35,149 bases of DNA, taken from NCBI GenBank assembly GCA_031272035.1, contig JAISUO010000011.1, forward strand, positions 1 through 35,149, in the 5' to 3' direction. The stretch's first letter is position 1, and every line of letters begins with the position of its first letter. This stretch comes from Synergistaceae bacterium. GTDB lineage: Bacteria > Synergistota > Synergistia > Synergistales > Aminobacteriaceae. The position numbers and the translations under genes are program-made. This document shows, one piece after another, positions 26,201 to 33,863 of this stretch. The notes below the pieces were generated by a model, which was not told the origin of the DNA, ran no database searches, and saw only the letters and a list, made by a program, of their open reading frames with translations.

Positions 26201-27371
26201 AATCCATCCAGAAGGCGCAGAGGACGAAAAAGAAAACGTACAGCGCCCGCTCCGGTCGATTGCGTAAAAGTCGCATGGACTCGAAAAGTCCGGATTTTTT
26301 CGAGTCGGGGTCGATGAGGGTCCGCAAAAAGATAAAAGGCGTGAAGGTCGTGACGCTGATGCCAAAGTCCCGCGCCGTGTTCAGATAGTCCTTCGCCTTT
26401 TTCGTGGAAGCGCCATCTCTCACAAGAAGAAGCGGATAAAAAAAGCTCGTCCAGGAGTAGAAGGCCGCCCGGCGTTTTTTCGCGGCCCTGCGCAGGGCCT
26501 TCAGCCCCTTTTCGTAAAAGGCCAGAGCCTCGTCCCGGTCGCCGCGGGTCAGGGCCTCCAGCGCGGCCATGCTGAAGGCGTCCGGAAGAGCGGCGTTTTT
26601 TGCCGCCTGTACCGCTTCCTCCATGTTTCCAAAGAGGATCGTCCAGTCCGCCCAGATGGCCGTCATGGCGAACTCGTCGGGATTTTTCTCCCGATACGCG
26701 CCGAAGATCTCCCACATTTTTCTGAAACAGGAAGGGTCGTCCAGGAGCTTCCAGGGCAGGGACTCGAAGGCCCCTTTTCCCATCCGCGGCGGCAGAGAAA
26801 GGAAAATCTCCCTGTCCGGCGGATTGGCCAGAATCTCCAGGTACGGATCCACGTCTTTGAGGGTCCGCCCGTGGCGGTCCTCCTGCTCGTAAACCGACGC
26901 GGCAAGGACATTTTCGTACGTTCTCAGATCGCACCGGTACAGGGCGTTCCGCATGGCCCGCAGATAATGGGTCGGGGACTCGAAGCAGAAGGTGGTCCGT
27001 TCCTCCCGAATGTCGAGGGCGCCTCTCACGATCCTGTCGATGTGGACAAAATCGCCTCTCGCCAGAGCCTCCCTGGCGGCCACCTCCACAATCAGCCGAT
27101 TGCACGCCCAGTCCCCGTCGGCGGTTTTTTCCATGAGTTTCAGCCGCTTCCACCGCTCCACCATTCCCTGGAGGTCTTTCAGGGAGCGTTCGGACCATCC
27201 CGTTGCGGCTCCGGGGACCTCCGCGTCCACCTTTTGCAGAATCCGCAGAAAATCCGCGGTGGACACCGAAATGTAAATGACGGATAAAACCCGAAGCGCG
27301 GCCTGTTGTTCGTCAGGCAGGGCGTGACAGGTCTCGATAAGTTTTTTTCTCTGCTTTTCGTCGAACGGCAA
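23202..27371 (-). CDS. SNF2-family DNA translocase/helicase with long N-terminal region
   Basis: A 1389-residue protein. The start is TTG at 27371, with GAGGAAAG upstream and a promoter behind that. The C-terminal ~470 residues are a complete SNF2 motor: YQMEGYQWMSRL, DDMGLGKT (residues 960-967), VVAPTSVCSNW, VTTYGLL, DEAQAIKN, TGTPIENHLAELW, PFILRRSK, KALVFSQFVDHL, YLDGSTPPQERS, LISLKAGGTGLNLT and DRAHRIGQ. The first ~450 residues are helical, repeat-like, beginning with a possible winged-helix (HALPDEQQAALRVLSVIYIS). The middle (450-930) resembles the SNF2-associated region. Such proteins use ATP to move along double-stranded DNA and remodel bound proteins; RapA/HepA-like transcription recycling or defence roles are possible. 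No nuclease domain is seen. Confidence 0.93.
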   Translation of the reverse strand: MPFDEKQRKKLIETCHALPDEQQAALRVLSVIYISVSTADFLRILQKVDAEVPGAATGWSERSLKDLQGMVERWKRLKLMEKTADGDWACNRLIVEVAAREALARGDFVHIDRIVRGALDIREERTTFCFESPTHYLRAMRNALYRCDLRTYENVLAASVYEQEDRHGRTLKDVDPYLEILANPPDREIFLSLPPRMGKGAFESLPWKLLDDPSCFRKMWEIFGAYREKNPDEFAMTAIWADWTILFGNMEEAVQAAKNAALPDAFSMAALEALTRGDRDEALAFYEKGLKALRRAAKKRRAAFYSWTSFFYPLLLVRDGASTKKAKDYLNTARDFGISVTTFTPFIFLRTLIDPDSKKSGLFESMRLLRNRPERALYVFFFVLCAFWMDLDRTRLECRTLTQETFREIEALGLRFLAEELAVLIRELWPEDEKNYSHVRVPAHPLKDLMSSQREWERSLTELSGIGVRGEAATLRGAKRFAWEISWSSLKGVPYHISLTPLEQTLQNSGWSKGKNVSLKRLYRKMEQIPGMTEQDRRAASAIREERGYFGANYYIDAPQALEALAGHPHLFRGDDGGHVEVASDEPRLLAIYENGKYLLELTPFPKGKNAPQRVIQEDGHNCLRVTRFDERHVRMAEILGENGLIVPERARESLLKTLESLVSIVTIHADIEGIGVNAEQVEADSRICVQIQPSGDGLDVEMIVRPLGPSGVPCRPGVGGSSIFGRVDSRRIQARRILEAEKDALMLTLRSCPILMDAEQVSDERWNLSTPEMSLEFLMQLREMGDSVVVEWPKGQTMQVRSQVSMSAMNVSVRSVQDWFALSGEVRVDEQTVLNMKDMIQLLRAGCGRFLPLGGGQFLALTKEFRRKIEALAALGDQRGEELRVSPLSVGLVAPLMDEVGAFRSNADWERQLRLIDEAAALNPALPSTFRGELRNYQMEGYQWMSRLASWKAGACLADDMGLGKTIQTLALLLARGSGGPALVVAPTSVCSNWLDEARRFAPALVMKELRNGDREQTLSDLAPLDVIVTTYGLLQNEIDRISDVHWHTIVLDEAQAIKNMGTKRSMAAMKLHGDFRVITTGTPIENHLAELWNLFRFLNPHFLGSLDSFNRRFAAPIERDNDPEARRRLKKVIQPFILRRSKEQVLEELPPKTEITLRVDMKDEERNLYEALRRSAVEGLNTMAAADQRFQIFAELMRLRRACCNASLVMPEGEFPSAKLEAFGEILTDLRENGHKALVFSQFVDHLTILRKYLDEEKVGYQYLDGSTPPQERSRRVRAFQSGEGDCFLISLKAGGTGLNLTVADYVVHMDPWWNPAVEEQASDRAHRIGQDRPVTVYRIVAKNTIEEKIVDLHAWKRDLAESLLDESGVPASLSSEEMLALIRETR

Positions 27372-27411
27372 AATTCTTTCCTCGACAGGATCAAAAATTA
27401 AATTTTTTAAA

Positions 27412-27440
27412 ATTATATTTTATTAAATACAGATGGTCAA
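27412..27440 (-). promoter_or_regulatory. Promoter of the SNF2 gene
   Basis: On the minus strand TTGACC (complement of 27435-27440) and TATAAT (complement of 27412-27417) are separated by exactly 17 bp. Transcription would start near 27405, about 34 nt before the TTG start. Confidence 0.8.
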
Positions 27441-27471
27441 TAAATCCTGGGAGAGGAAAGCCAAACAGCGA

Positions 27472-27477
27472 TATAAT
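27472..27477 (+). promoter_or_regulatory. -10 element for the Sel1-repeat gene
   Basis: A perfect TATAAT 43 bp before the ATG at 27520. No good -35 lies 16-18 bp upstream, so an activator may be needed. The divergent SNF2 promoter begins only 31 bp away. Confidence 0.45.
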
Positions 27478-27519
27478 AACGAGGGTCAGGAGTATTTGGG
27501 AAAACTCAGGGAGGATTCA

Positions 27520-28416
27520 ATGAAAAATTACTTTCTGATGTTTCTGTCCGGCCTTGCGGCGCTTTTTCTGTGCGCGGGGGCCGAAGCGGGTTATGAAGAG
27601 GGGCTGGAGGCCCGTAAAAAAGGGGACTACGCCGAGGCTCTGCATCAGTGGCTGGTGGCGTCGGATGATCCCCGCTGCATGACGGCCATCGGAGTCATGT
27701 ACGATTACGGCGAGGGGCTGCCCAGAGACGTGGACAAGGCGGCCGGCTGGTACAAAAAGGCGGCGGACAGGGGAGAATATCGGGCCATTGCGCAGCTGGC
27801 CAGCTTTTCCCTGAACGGGGCGGGCAACATCGACCCCGATCCGACGGAATGGCGCAAAAAACTGGAAGCGATCGAGGGCAGAGATGATTACGCCGACAGC
27901 ATCCTGGCGTACTTCTACATGGACGGTTACGGAGGGGCGAAAAATCTGGAGAAGGCGTCCGCCCTTCTGACCGCTCTGGTGCAAAAAGGTTACACCCAGC
28001 TGGATGCGGTGGCGCAGCAGGCGGCCAAACGCCTGGCCGACCAGAAAGCCGGCGTTGTGGAAGTGGACGCTCTCACCGCCGAAATGGCCCGGGGAGCGGC
28101 CTCCTTCGACCTGAAATACCGGGACCGGCGCATCGTGCTGAGCGGATGGGTCGTTTCCGTGGATCGCCTGAGCAACAGAGGCTACGTGGTGAAATTCGGG
28201 ACCTCCACAGTGCCTTCATCCAGCCCGAAGGACAATATTCTGGCCATTTTTTACGACCCCTCCCGCACGGAGGGCGTGGCTTCGCTGAAACCCGGCATGT
28301 TCGTCAAACTGGACGGCGTTTACGTGGGACAGCATCCTTTCCCCCTGGACGACTGCGCGTTTACCCTCTTCGGGTGCTCGCTTCTCGACGTCGCTCCCGG
28401 AGACATACGACCCTGA
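27520..28416 (+). CDS. Secreted Sel1-repeat protein with OB-fold domain
   Basis: A 298-residue protein. The ATG at 27520 has AGGGAGG upstream and opens a signal peptide (KNYFLMFLSGLAALFLCAGAEA), possibly cleaved after AEA. Residues ~25-170 hold Sel1-like (TPR-type) repeats: YEEGLEARKKGDYAEALHQW, AIGVMYDYGEGLPRDVDKAAGWY, AYFYMDGYGGAKNLEKASAL. Residues ~195-290 look like a tRNA_anti-like OB fold (YRDRRIVLSGWVVSVDR). The protein should be periplasmic; Sel1 repeats bind proteins and the OB fold may bind ligand. A GT-C glycosyltransferase gene follows after 23 bp. Confidence 0.85.
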   Translation: MKNYFLMFLSGLAALFLCAGAEAGYEEGLEARKKGDYAEALHQWLVASDDPRCMTAIGVMYDYGEGLPRDVDKAAGWYKKAADRGEYRAIAQLASFSLNGAGNIDPDPTEWRKKLEAIEGRDDYADSILAYFYMDGYGGAKNLEKASALLTALVQKGYTQLDAVAQQAAKRLADQKAGVVEVDALTAEMARGAASFDLKYRDRRIVLSGWVVSVDRLSNRGYVVKFGTSTVPSSSPKDNILAIFYDPSRTEGVASLKPGMFVKLDGVYVGQHPFPLDDCAFTLFGCSLLDVAPGDIRP

Positions 28417-28439
28417 CGGGGCACGGACGGACAGCTCGA

Positions 28440-30116
28440 GTGTCACGCCTGCCCTCGGCGCGCAAGACAGCGTTTCTGATTCTGATCGCCTTCCTGTATC
28501 TCTATCTGCGCGGGATAGGAGATCACGGTCTTCTGGACCCTCTCGAAGGCGTCAACTCCTCCGTGGCGCTGAACATGGTGGCGCGTCAAAGTTTTTTTGC
28601 CCCTCTGGCCGGAGATCTGCCCTGGGGAGGGAAATCCCTGGGATTCTGGTGGCTGGAGTCGCTGATGCTGGTCGTCTTCGGATGGTCCGAGTTTGCCGTG
28701 CGCTTCCTGCCCGCGTTGGCGGCGGTGGGAACGGCCCTCTCGACCTGGTTCCTTTCCCGAAGGATGAAAGACGAGTCCGCGGCCAACTTCTCCGCCGTCA
28801 TCGCGGGAACGAGCTGTCTGGCCTACAGCGTATCCCAGCTCGCTTCCCCCCACGCTCTTTACGTCTGTCTGCTCTCCGCCGCCCTGACGGGGCTGGTTTA
28901 CGCTTTTCGGGACAGCCGTTTTTTCCTGATATTTCACGTCTCCGCCGCTCTGGCCTTTCTGGCTTACGGGCCGGCGGGAATCGTTCTGCCCTGGCTGTCT
29001 CTTCTGCTGTACGCCCTTTTGACCGGACAGGAGCGTTTCCTTCTGAAGGCCGCCCTCCACCGGACGGGACTGGCTGCGACCTGCCTGCTGACGGGAGGCT
29101 ATCTGCTTCTGCTTCGCTCTTACAATCCCGGCCTGCTGGCCGCGATGCGCTTCAACCCCTCCCCCGCCTTCAACACCTTCGTTCCGGCGCTGCTCCTGTT
29201 CATAACCGGCTTCTGCCCCTGGACGGGATTTTGCCTGGAAACCCTCTCCACTACTCTGCCCCGACTTTTCTCCGCCCTGAGGGAGGGTGAGGTTCTCCCC
29301 AGCCGGAGGGAGGACGTTCTTCTGTCGATTTGGTCCATCGTCTTTTTGTGTTTCGGCCTGTTTTCGGGCGACGGATTGCTGGTGTTCGCCGCTTTTCCCG
29401 CCACAGCCGCCCTTTGCGGCGTTCATTTTTCGGAAGCACTGGAAAATCGCAGGCTCCTGCCTTTTCAGAGGGCCGTTCTGTTCGAGCTGCTGTACCTCAG
29501 CGCCTTTCTGCTTGCCGGCCTCATCCGGGCGGTCCACTCCGGAACCGCAGGGCTGAAGGGGACGGCCCCCTCTGTCGTTCCGTGGTTTTGCTTCTGCCTC
29601 GCGTTTCTTTTCTTTGGCTGGTACGATACCCTCAGACGCAGGCCCTTCAAGGCGCTCCTGCACCTCTGCACGATCTCGCTGCTGAGTCTGCTTCCTCTGG
29701 CCGGAGCCTTCGACCTGCTGGCGCAGGAGGTTTCGGTTCGGGATGCCGGGCGCTTTCTGAAAAGCAACCTGGAGCGGGAGGACGTCGTGCTGCAGTACGC
29801 GATCAATCGTCCGTCCCTGTTTTTTTACACCGCGCGGGACTCTCTCCTGTTGAACACCCTCCCCATCGACGGAATCGAGGATCAGAAAATCCTGCAAATA
29901 TCCGATCTGAACCGCATCTGGGGCGATTCGGGACGGGTTTTCATGCTGATCAAAAAAAGCAGACAGGACCTGACGTCTCTGCCCAAAAACGTCTATAATC
30001 TTTTTGAAAGCCGGTCCGTCGCGGATAAGCTGGTGATTCTGAGCAACTACAGAGAGAAGCCGGGCAGTTCGGCCCTCCCTCTCCCCCTCCCCGACAGCGC
30101 GGGCGGCACAAGATGA
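28440..30116 (+). CDS. GT-C (ArnT/PMT-like) membrane glycosyltransferase
   Basis: A 558-residue protein with ten or more hydrophobic segments and a soluble C-terminal part (from about residue 440). The first loop contains GLLDPLEGVNSS, matching the LDPDEGRYA-type acidic motif of family 39/83 (ArnT-like) glycosyltransferases, with Asp and Glu as candidate catalytic residues; FWWLESLMLVVFGWSEFAVRFLPAL resembles the next conserved segment. These enzymes transfer a sugar from a polyprenyl-phosphate donor on the periplasmic side, to lipid A or proteins. I start it at GTG 28440; only a weak GGAC-type site precedes it. An upstream frame extension overlaps the Sel1 gene and is not used. Confidence 0.82.
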   Translation: MSRLPSARKTAFLILIAFLYLYLRGIGDHGLLDPLEGVNSSVALNMVARQSFFAPLAGDLPWGGKSLGFWWLESLMLVVFGWSEFAVRFLPALAAVGTALSTWFLSRRMKDESAANFSAVIAGTSCLAYSVSQLASPHALYVCLLSAALTGLVYAFRDSRFFLIFHVSAALAFLAYGPAGIVLPWLSLLLYALLTGQERFLLKAALHRTGLAATCLLTGGYLLLLRSYNPGLLAAMRFNPSPAFNTFVPALLLFITGFCPWTGFCLETLSTTLPRLFSALREGEVLPSRREDVLLSIWSIVFLCFGLFSGDGLLVFAAFPATAALCGVHFSEALENRRLLPFQRAVLFELLYLSAFLLAGLIRAVHSGTAGLKGTAPSVVPWFCFCLAFLFFGWYDTLRRRPFKALLHLCTISLLSLLPLAGAFDLLAQEVSVRDAGRFLKSNLEREDVVLQYAINRPSLFFYTARDSLLLNTLPIDGIEDQKILQISDLNRIWGDSGRVFMLIKKSRQDLTSLPKNVYNLFESRSVADKLVILSNYREKPGSSALPLPLPDSAGGTR

Positions 30117-30213
30117 CGGGTATAAATTGAGAAGTATACGCGAAAGCCAAAATATGGGACAATACCCTCGTATAACTCACAAAAAATTCACCGAAATGGA
30201 GAGGTGACGCGCC

Positions 30214-31458
30214 ATGCCTGTTCGTGAAATTGCGGAATCAGTCGCCAGAAGCGCCATTAAGTCCGTTCTGCCGGAGAGCGCGGTGAAGGAGGCGCTCACC
30301 GCGGAACCCGTCAAAGGAACCGTCGTTCTCATCGCCATCGGCAAGGCCGCGTGGCGCATGGCCAGCGCCGCTCATGAGCTCCTGGGGTCACAGATCACGC
30401 GGGGCTGCGTCATTACCAAGGACGGGCACTCCATGGGCCCTATCGGAGGGCTTGAGATTTTCGAGGCGGCCCATCCCCTTCTGGAGCAGCGCAACCTGGA
30501 CGCGACCCGACGGGCGCTGTCTCTGCTCAACGGCCTGTCGGAGCGGGACACCGTCCTGTTTCTGGTGTCAGGAGGGGGGTCCGCGCTCTTCGAACTTCCC
30601 CAGGAGGGCATCTCTCTTTCCGACATCGCGGATATGACCTCTCAACTGCTGGCCTGCGGCGCGGACATTGTGGAAATCAACACCCTGCGCAAGCGGATTT
30701 CCTCCGTCAAGGGAGGCCGTTTTGCCATGGCCTGCCAGCCCGCCCGGGTCCGCTGCGTGATTCTCTCGGACGTGCTGGGGGATCGGCTCGACAGCATCGC
30801 CTCCGGCCCCGCCTGCCCCGACTTCAGCACCCGCGACGACGCCCTGGAAATCGTGCGCCGCTACAGGCTGAACCTGCCCCAAAACATCCTCGACAAATTG
30901 CAGATTGAGACCCCCAAGCAGATCGACAACGTCACGACCCAGATCACCGGAAGCGTCTCCGTGCTGTGCGACGTGGCCTGCAAAATTCTGAAGGACAGGG
31001 GTTTCGAGACGACGCTTCTGACCACGACGCTGGACTGTGAGGCCTCGGCGGCTGGGGCGTTTTTCGCGGCTCTCGCCCGGGAGGCCGTCCGCTCCAGGGG
31101 GACGCGAAAGCACCCGCGGGCCTTCATCGGCGGAGGAGAGTCCGTCGTTCACCTGAAGGGTCACGGAAAAGGCGGCCGCTGTCAGGAAATGGCCCTTGCC
31201 GCGGCGCTGGGCATACGGGATCTGGAGGGAGTCACCTTTGTGGCCGCGGGCTCGGACGGAACGGACGGCCCCACGGATGCCGCCGGAGGCATCGTCGACG
31301 GGCAAACCGTTCGGCGTCTGAAGGAAAAGGGGCTGAAGCCCCAGGAGATGCTGGACGACAACGACGCCTGGCACGCGCTCTCCGCCTCGGGCGATCTGCT
31401 GATTACCGGCCCGACGGGAACCAACGTCAACGATCTGATCGTCCTGCTGGTCGAATAA
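30214..31458 (+). CDS. Glycerate 2-kinase (type 2, MOFRL family)
   Basis: A 414-residue protein of normal length for GckA/TtuD-type glycerate kinases. The N-terminal domain includes VLIAIGKAAWRMA, ITKDGHS, AAHPLLEQRNLDATR and FLVSGGGSALFELP. The C-terminal MOFRL domain contains IGGGESVVHLKGHGKGGRCQEMALAAAL and AAGSDGTDGPTDAAGG. The enzyme phosphorylates D-glycerate to 2-phosphoglycerate with ATP and feeds glycolysis. GAGAGGTG precedes the ATG. A transaldolase gene follows 21 bp downstream, so both probably serve central sugar and sugar-acid metabolism. Confidence 0.94.
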   Translation: MPVREIAESVARSAIKSVLPESAVKEALTAEPVKGTVVLIAIGKAAWRMASAAHELLGSQITRGCVITKDGHSMGPIGGLEIFEAAHPLLEQRNLDATRRALSLLNGLSERDTVLFLVSGGGSALFELPQEGISLSDIADMTSQLLACGADIVEINTLRKRISSVKGGRFAMACQPARVRCVILSDVLGDRLDSIASGPACPDFSTRDDALEIVRRYRLNLPQNILDKLQIETPKQIDNVTTQITGSVSVLCDVACKILKDRGFETTLLTTTLDCEASAAGAFFAALAREAVRSRGTRKHPRAFIGGGESVVHLKGHGKGGRCQEMALAAALGIRDLEGVTFVAAGSDGTDGPTDAAGGIVDGQTVRRLKEKGLKPQEMLDDNDAWHALSASGDLLITGPTGTNVNDLIVLLVE

Positions 31459-31479
31459 AATTTTCAGGAGAAAACACAA

Positions 31480-32583
31480 ATGAACGAAACAATACTGCAC
31501 AAAATTGCGGAACTGGGACAAAGCGTCTGGCTCGATACCATAAATCGGGAACTTCTGATGGAGGGAGGGCTGGCAGACTGGGTCTCCAGAGGAATACGGG
31601 GCGTTACGACGAACCCCGCGATTTTCGAACAGGCCATAGCGGCGACGACGGACTACGACGGGGACGTCCGCTCCCTCGCGCAGGAGGGACAGTCCACCGC
31701 CAACATTTACGAAACGCTCACCCTGCGGGAAGTACGGGCCGCGGCGGACATTCTGCGCACCGTTTACGACCGGACCGGCAGACGGGACGGCTACGTCAGC
31801 CTGGAGGTCAACCCCATGCTGGCTTCCGACCCAAAATCCACCGTATCCGAGGCAAAGCGCCTTTTCAAAGCCCTTGAGCGCCCCAACGTCATGATCAAAA
31901 TTCCGGCGACCTCCGAGGGGGTCGAAGCCATTGAGGAGTGCATCGCCTGCGGCGTCAACGTCAACGCGACGCTGATTTTTTCCGGCGCGCAGTACGCCGC
32001 CGTCGCCGAGGCCTTCCTTAAAGGTCTCGAAAAGCTGGCGCAAAAGGGAGAACCTCTCACGCCCGCGTCCGTGGCGTCCGTCTTCGTCAGCCGCATCGAC
32101 GCCGTCGTCGACGCCCTGCTCGCGAAATCTCCAGGAGAGGACGAACAGGCCCTGAAAGGCCATATCGCCGTGGACAACACGCGCCTGATCTATCAGAAAT
32201 ACAAAACGGTCTTCAACCCCGAAAACCCCCGCTGGAAGAAACTGGCGGACGCCGGCGCCCGCTCCCAGAGGCCCCTGTGGGCCAGCACGGGAACCAAAAA
32301 TCCCGCGTATTCCGACGTCCTCTACGTGGAGACCCTCGTGGGCCCCGACACCGTCAACACCATTCCTCCAAAAACCCTCGCGGCCCTTATGGAGCACGGA
32401 AAAGCCCTTTGCCTGCTGGAAGACGACCTGACAGGCGCAACGACCCGCCTCCAGCGGCTCCACGCGCTGAACATCGACCTCGACGCCGTCTGCCTGAAAC
32501 TTTTGCAGGACGGAGTGGCCGCCTTCAACGCTTCCTTCGATACGCTGATGAAAAGCATCGAAGCCAAAGCGAAAAAACAATGA
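31480..32583 (+). CDS. tal: Transaldolase
   Basis: A 367-residue protein, the long type-2 transaldolase class. SVWLDTINRELL at the start, GVTTNPAIFEQAI, VSLEVNPMLASD, MIKIPATSEGVEA with the Schiff-base Lys140, VNVNATLIFS, SVFVSRIDAVVD and WASTGTKNPAYSDVLYVE are all family motifs. It moves a dihydroxyacetone unit between sugar phosphates in the non-oxidative pentose phosphate pathway. TTTTCAGGAG upstream is its ribosome site. Following it at 32610-32631 is an imperfect 11-bp tandem repeat (GGTTAATTGGA / GGTCAACTGGG). A clear terminator is not seen before the next promoter. Confidence 0.96.
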   Translation: MNETILHKIAELGQSVWLDTINRELLMEGGLADWVSRGIRGVTTNPAIFEQAIAATTDYDGDVRSLAQEGQSTANIYETLTLREVRAAADILRTVYDRTGRRDGYVSLEVNPMLASDPKSTVSEAKRLFKALERPNVMIKIPATSEGVEAIEECIACGVNVNATLIFSGAQYAAVAEAFLKGLEKLAQKGEPLTPASVASVFVSRIDAVVDALLAKSPGEDEQALKGHIAVDNTRLIYQKYKTVFNPENPRWKKLADAGARSQRPLWASTGTKNPAYSDVLYVETLVGPDTVNTIPPKTLAALMEHGKALCLLEDDLTGATTRLQRLHALNIDLDAVCLKLLQDGVAAFNASFDTLMKSIEAKAKKQ

Positions 32584-32656
32584 CCCCGACACCCACAGAC
32601 TTTTTTTGAGGTTAATTGGAGGTCAACTGGGAAAAAGTGAAATTTAATTTTATTCA

Positions 32657-32685
32657 TTGACAAGAAGGCAACCTTAGTTTATCAT
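32657..32685 (+). promoter_or_regulatory. Strong sigma70-type promoter of the lysW operon
   Basis: A perfect TTGACA (32657-32662) and TATCAT (32680-32685) are spaced by exactly 17 bp. Transcription would start near 32692, leaving a leader of about 104 nt. Confidence 0.88.
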
Positions 32686-32691
32686 TCCACC

Positions 32692-32795
32692 ATTCAGGAG
32701 GGCTCGCTGCTTGCTGGCAGGGGCCCTTCGATTCTCGTTTTGCCGGCGCGCCGGTGAAAAATCGAGATATACATGCAAAACAGGGGGAATTTTTG
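32692..32795 (+). promoter_or_regulatory. Structured leader of the lysW operon
   Basis: Two consecutive hairpins can form. The first (32699-32727) pairs AGGGC with GCCCT and, inside, CTGC with GCAG. The second (32734-32766) pairs CTCG with CGAG, TTTT with AAAA and CCGG with CCGG around CGCG. Neither is followed by a T-run, so they are not terminators. A 7-codon frame MQNRGNF (32773-32796) ends in TGATG, overlapping the lysW start. The conserved core of the lysine riboswitch is not apparent. Confidence 0.5.
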
Positions 32796-32966
32796 ATGGG
32801 TGTTGTCAAATGTCCCGTGTGCGACGGGGATGTAAACGTGGCGACCGACGTGATGGAGGGGGAACTGCTGACCTGCGCCGACTGCGGAATCGAGCTGGAG
32901 GTAACGTCTCTGAGCCCGTTGGCGGTGGAGGAAGCGCCGGAGGTTCAGGAAGACTGGGGCGAATAG
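32796..32966 (+). CDS. lysW: Lysine biosynthesis amino-group carrier protein LysW
   Basis: A 56-residue protein. The ATG at 32796 follows GGGGGAA; an in-frame GTG at 32754 would add 14 residues not found in LysW. CPVC and CADC form the zinc-ribbon, the middle is acidic, and the C-terminus EDWGE is the diagnostic LysW end, whose terminal glutamate gamma-carboxyl receives the substrate amino group. LysW shields the alpha-amino group of alpha-aminoadipate (or glutamate in arginine synthesis) during biosynthesis. lysX follows after 9 bp. Confidence 0.97.
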   Translation: MGVVKCPVCDGDVNVATDVMEGELLTCADCGIELEVTSLSPLAVEEAPEVQEDWGE

Positions 32967-32975
32967 GAACGGCAG

Positions 32976-33806
32976 ATGCTGCATATCTTCTATTCGCGCC
33001 TGCGCATGGAGGAAAAGGCCCTTTTTCGGGCATGTGAGGCCCGCGCCCTGAAGGTGGACTTCCGCGACGCGGGCGGACTTTCCTGGCCCGACGACTTCGC
33101 TGCCGCGGCGGCGGGAGATGTGGCGCTCTGCCGGTGCGTCTCCCAGACGCAGAACATCGCTCTGACGCAGCTGCTGGAGAGCCGCGGGGTTCGGGTCATC
33201 AATCCGTCGGAAACCCTGCTGCTCTGCGGGGACAAAATCTCGACGGCGGCCCTGCTGGACAGGGTCGGAATCCCTCAGCCCGCCTGGCGGGTGGCGCTTT
33301 CCTCCGAGTCCGCGGTGAAGGCCGCGGAAACTCTGGGTTATCCGGTGGTGTTCAAGCCCGCCTCCGGAAGCTGGGGACGGCTTCTGGCGAAGGTATCCGA
33401 CCGGGAGGCCTGCGAGGCCGTCGTCGAGCACAAGGACCACATGGGTCCGGCCCACTCCGTGTTCTTCATCCAGCAATACGTCGAAAAGAATGGATTTGAC
33501 CTGCGCGCCGTAATGATCGGGGGAAAAACGGCGACGCTGATGAAACGGTCCAGCGACCACTGGATCACCAACACCGCAAGAGGCGCCACACCGGAGCCTT
33601 TTGCCCTGGAACCGGAACTGGAAGACCTTTTGAACCGCACGGCAAAGGCCATTGGCGGGGACTTTCTGGCCGTCGACGTTTTTGGGACAGAGTCGGGCTG
33701 GGTGATCAACGAGGTCAACGGACAGCCGGAGTTTCACGGGTCCGTCGCCGCTACGGGCATCGACGTGGCCGGCCTGATGATCGATTACGCGGTCGGGCTT
33801 CTCTGA
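32976..33806 (+). CDS. lysX: LysW ligase LysX (RimK-type ATP-grasp)
   Basis: A 276-residue ATP-grasp enzyme of normal LysX length. INPSETLLLCGDKISTAALL, YPVVFKPASGSWGRLLAKV (nucleotide-binding), FIQQYVEKNGFDLRAVMIGG and DVFGTESGWVINEVNGQPEF with metal-binding Glu/Asn are visible. It joins alpha-aminoadipate (lysine pathway) and, in some organisms, glutamate to the C-terminus of LysW using ATP. Only weak GGAAC precedes its ATG, so translation may be coupled to lysW. Whether it serves lysine, arginine or both cannot be decided here. Confidence 0.94.
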   Translation: MLHIFYSRLRMEEKALFRACEARALKVDFRDAGGLSWPDDFAAAAAGDVALCRCVSQTQNIALTQLLESRGVRVINPSETLLLCGDKISTAALLDRVGIPQPAWRVALSSESAVKAAETLGYPVVFKPASGSWGRLLAKVSDREACEAVVEHKDHMGPAHSVFFIQQYVEKNGFDLRAVMIGGKTATLMKRSSDHWITNTARGATPEPFALEPELEDLLNRTAKAIGGDFLAVDVFGTESGWVINEVNGQPEFHGSVAATGIDVAGLMIDYAVGLL

Positions 33807-33863
33807 AAACACAAAAACGCCTGAATTTAACGAAGGCTGAAAATAAAGAAGGAGGAATGTCCC

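Noticed and set aside
30568-32592. 674-codon minus-strand frame opposite glycerate kinase and transaldolase
   Set aside because: It spans two clear enzymes on the other strand and shows no recognisable domains.
32692-32795. Lysine riboswitch ahead of lysW
   Set aside because: The leader is too short and lacks the conserved core I would expect.
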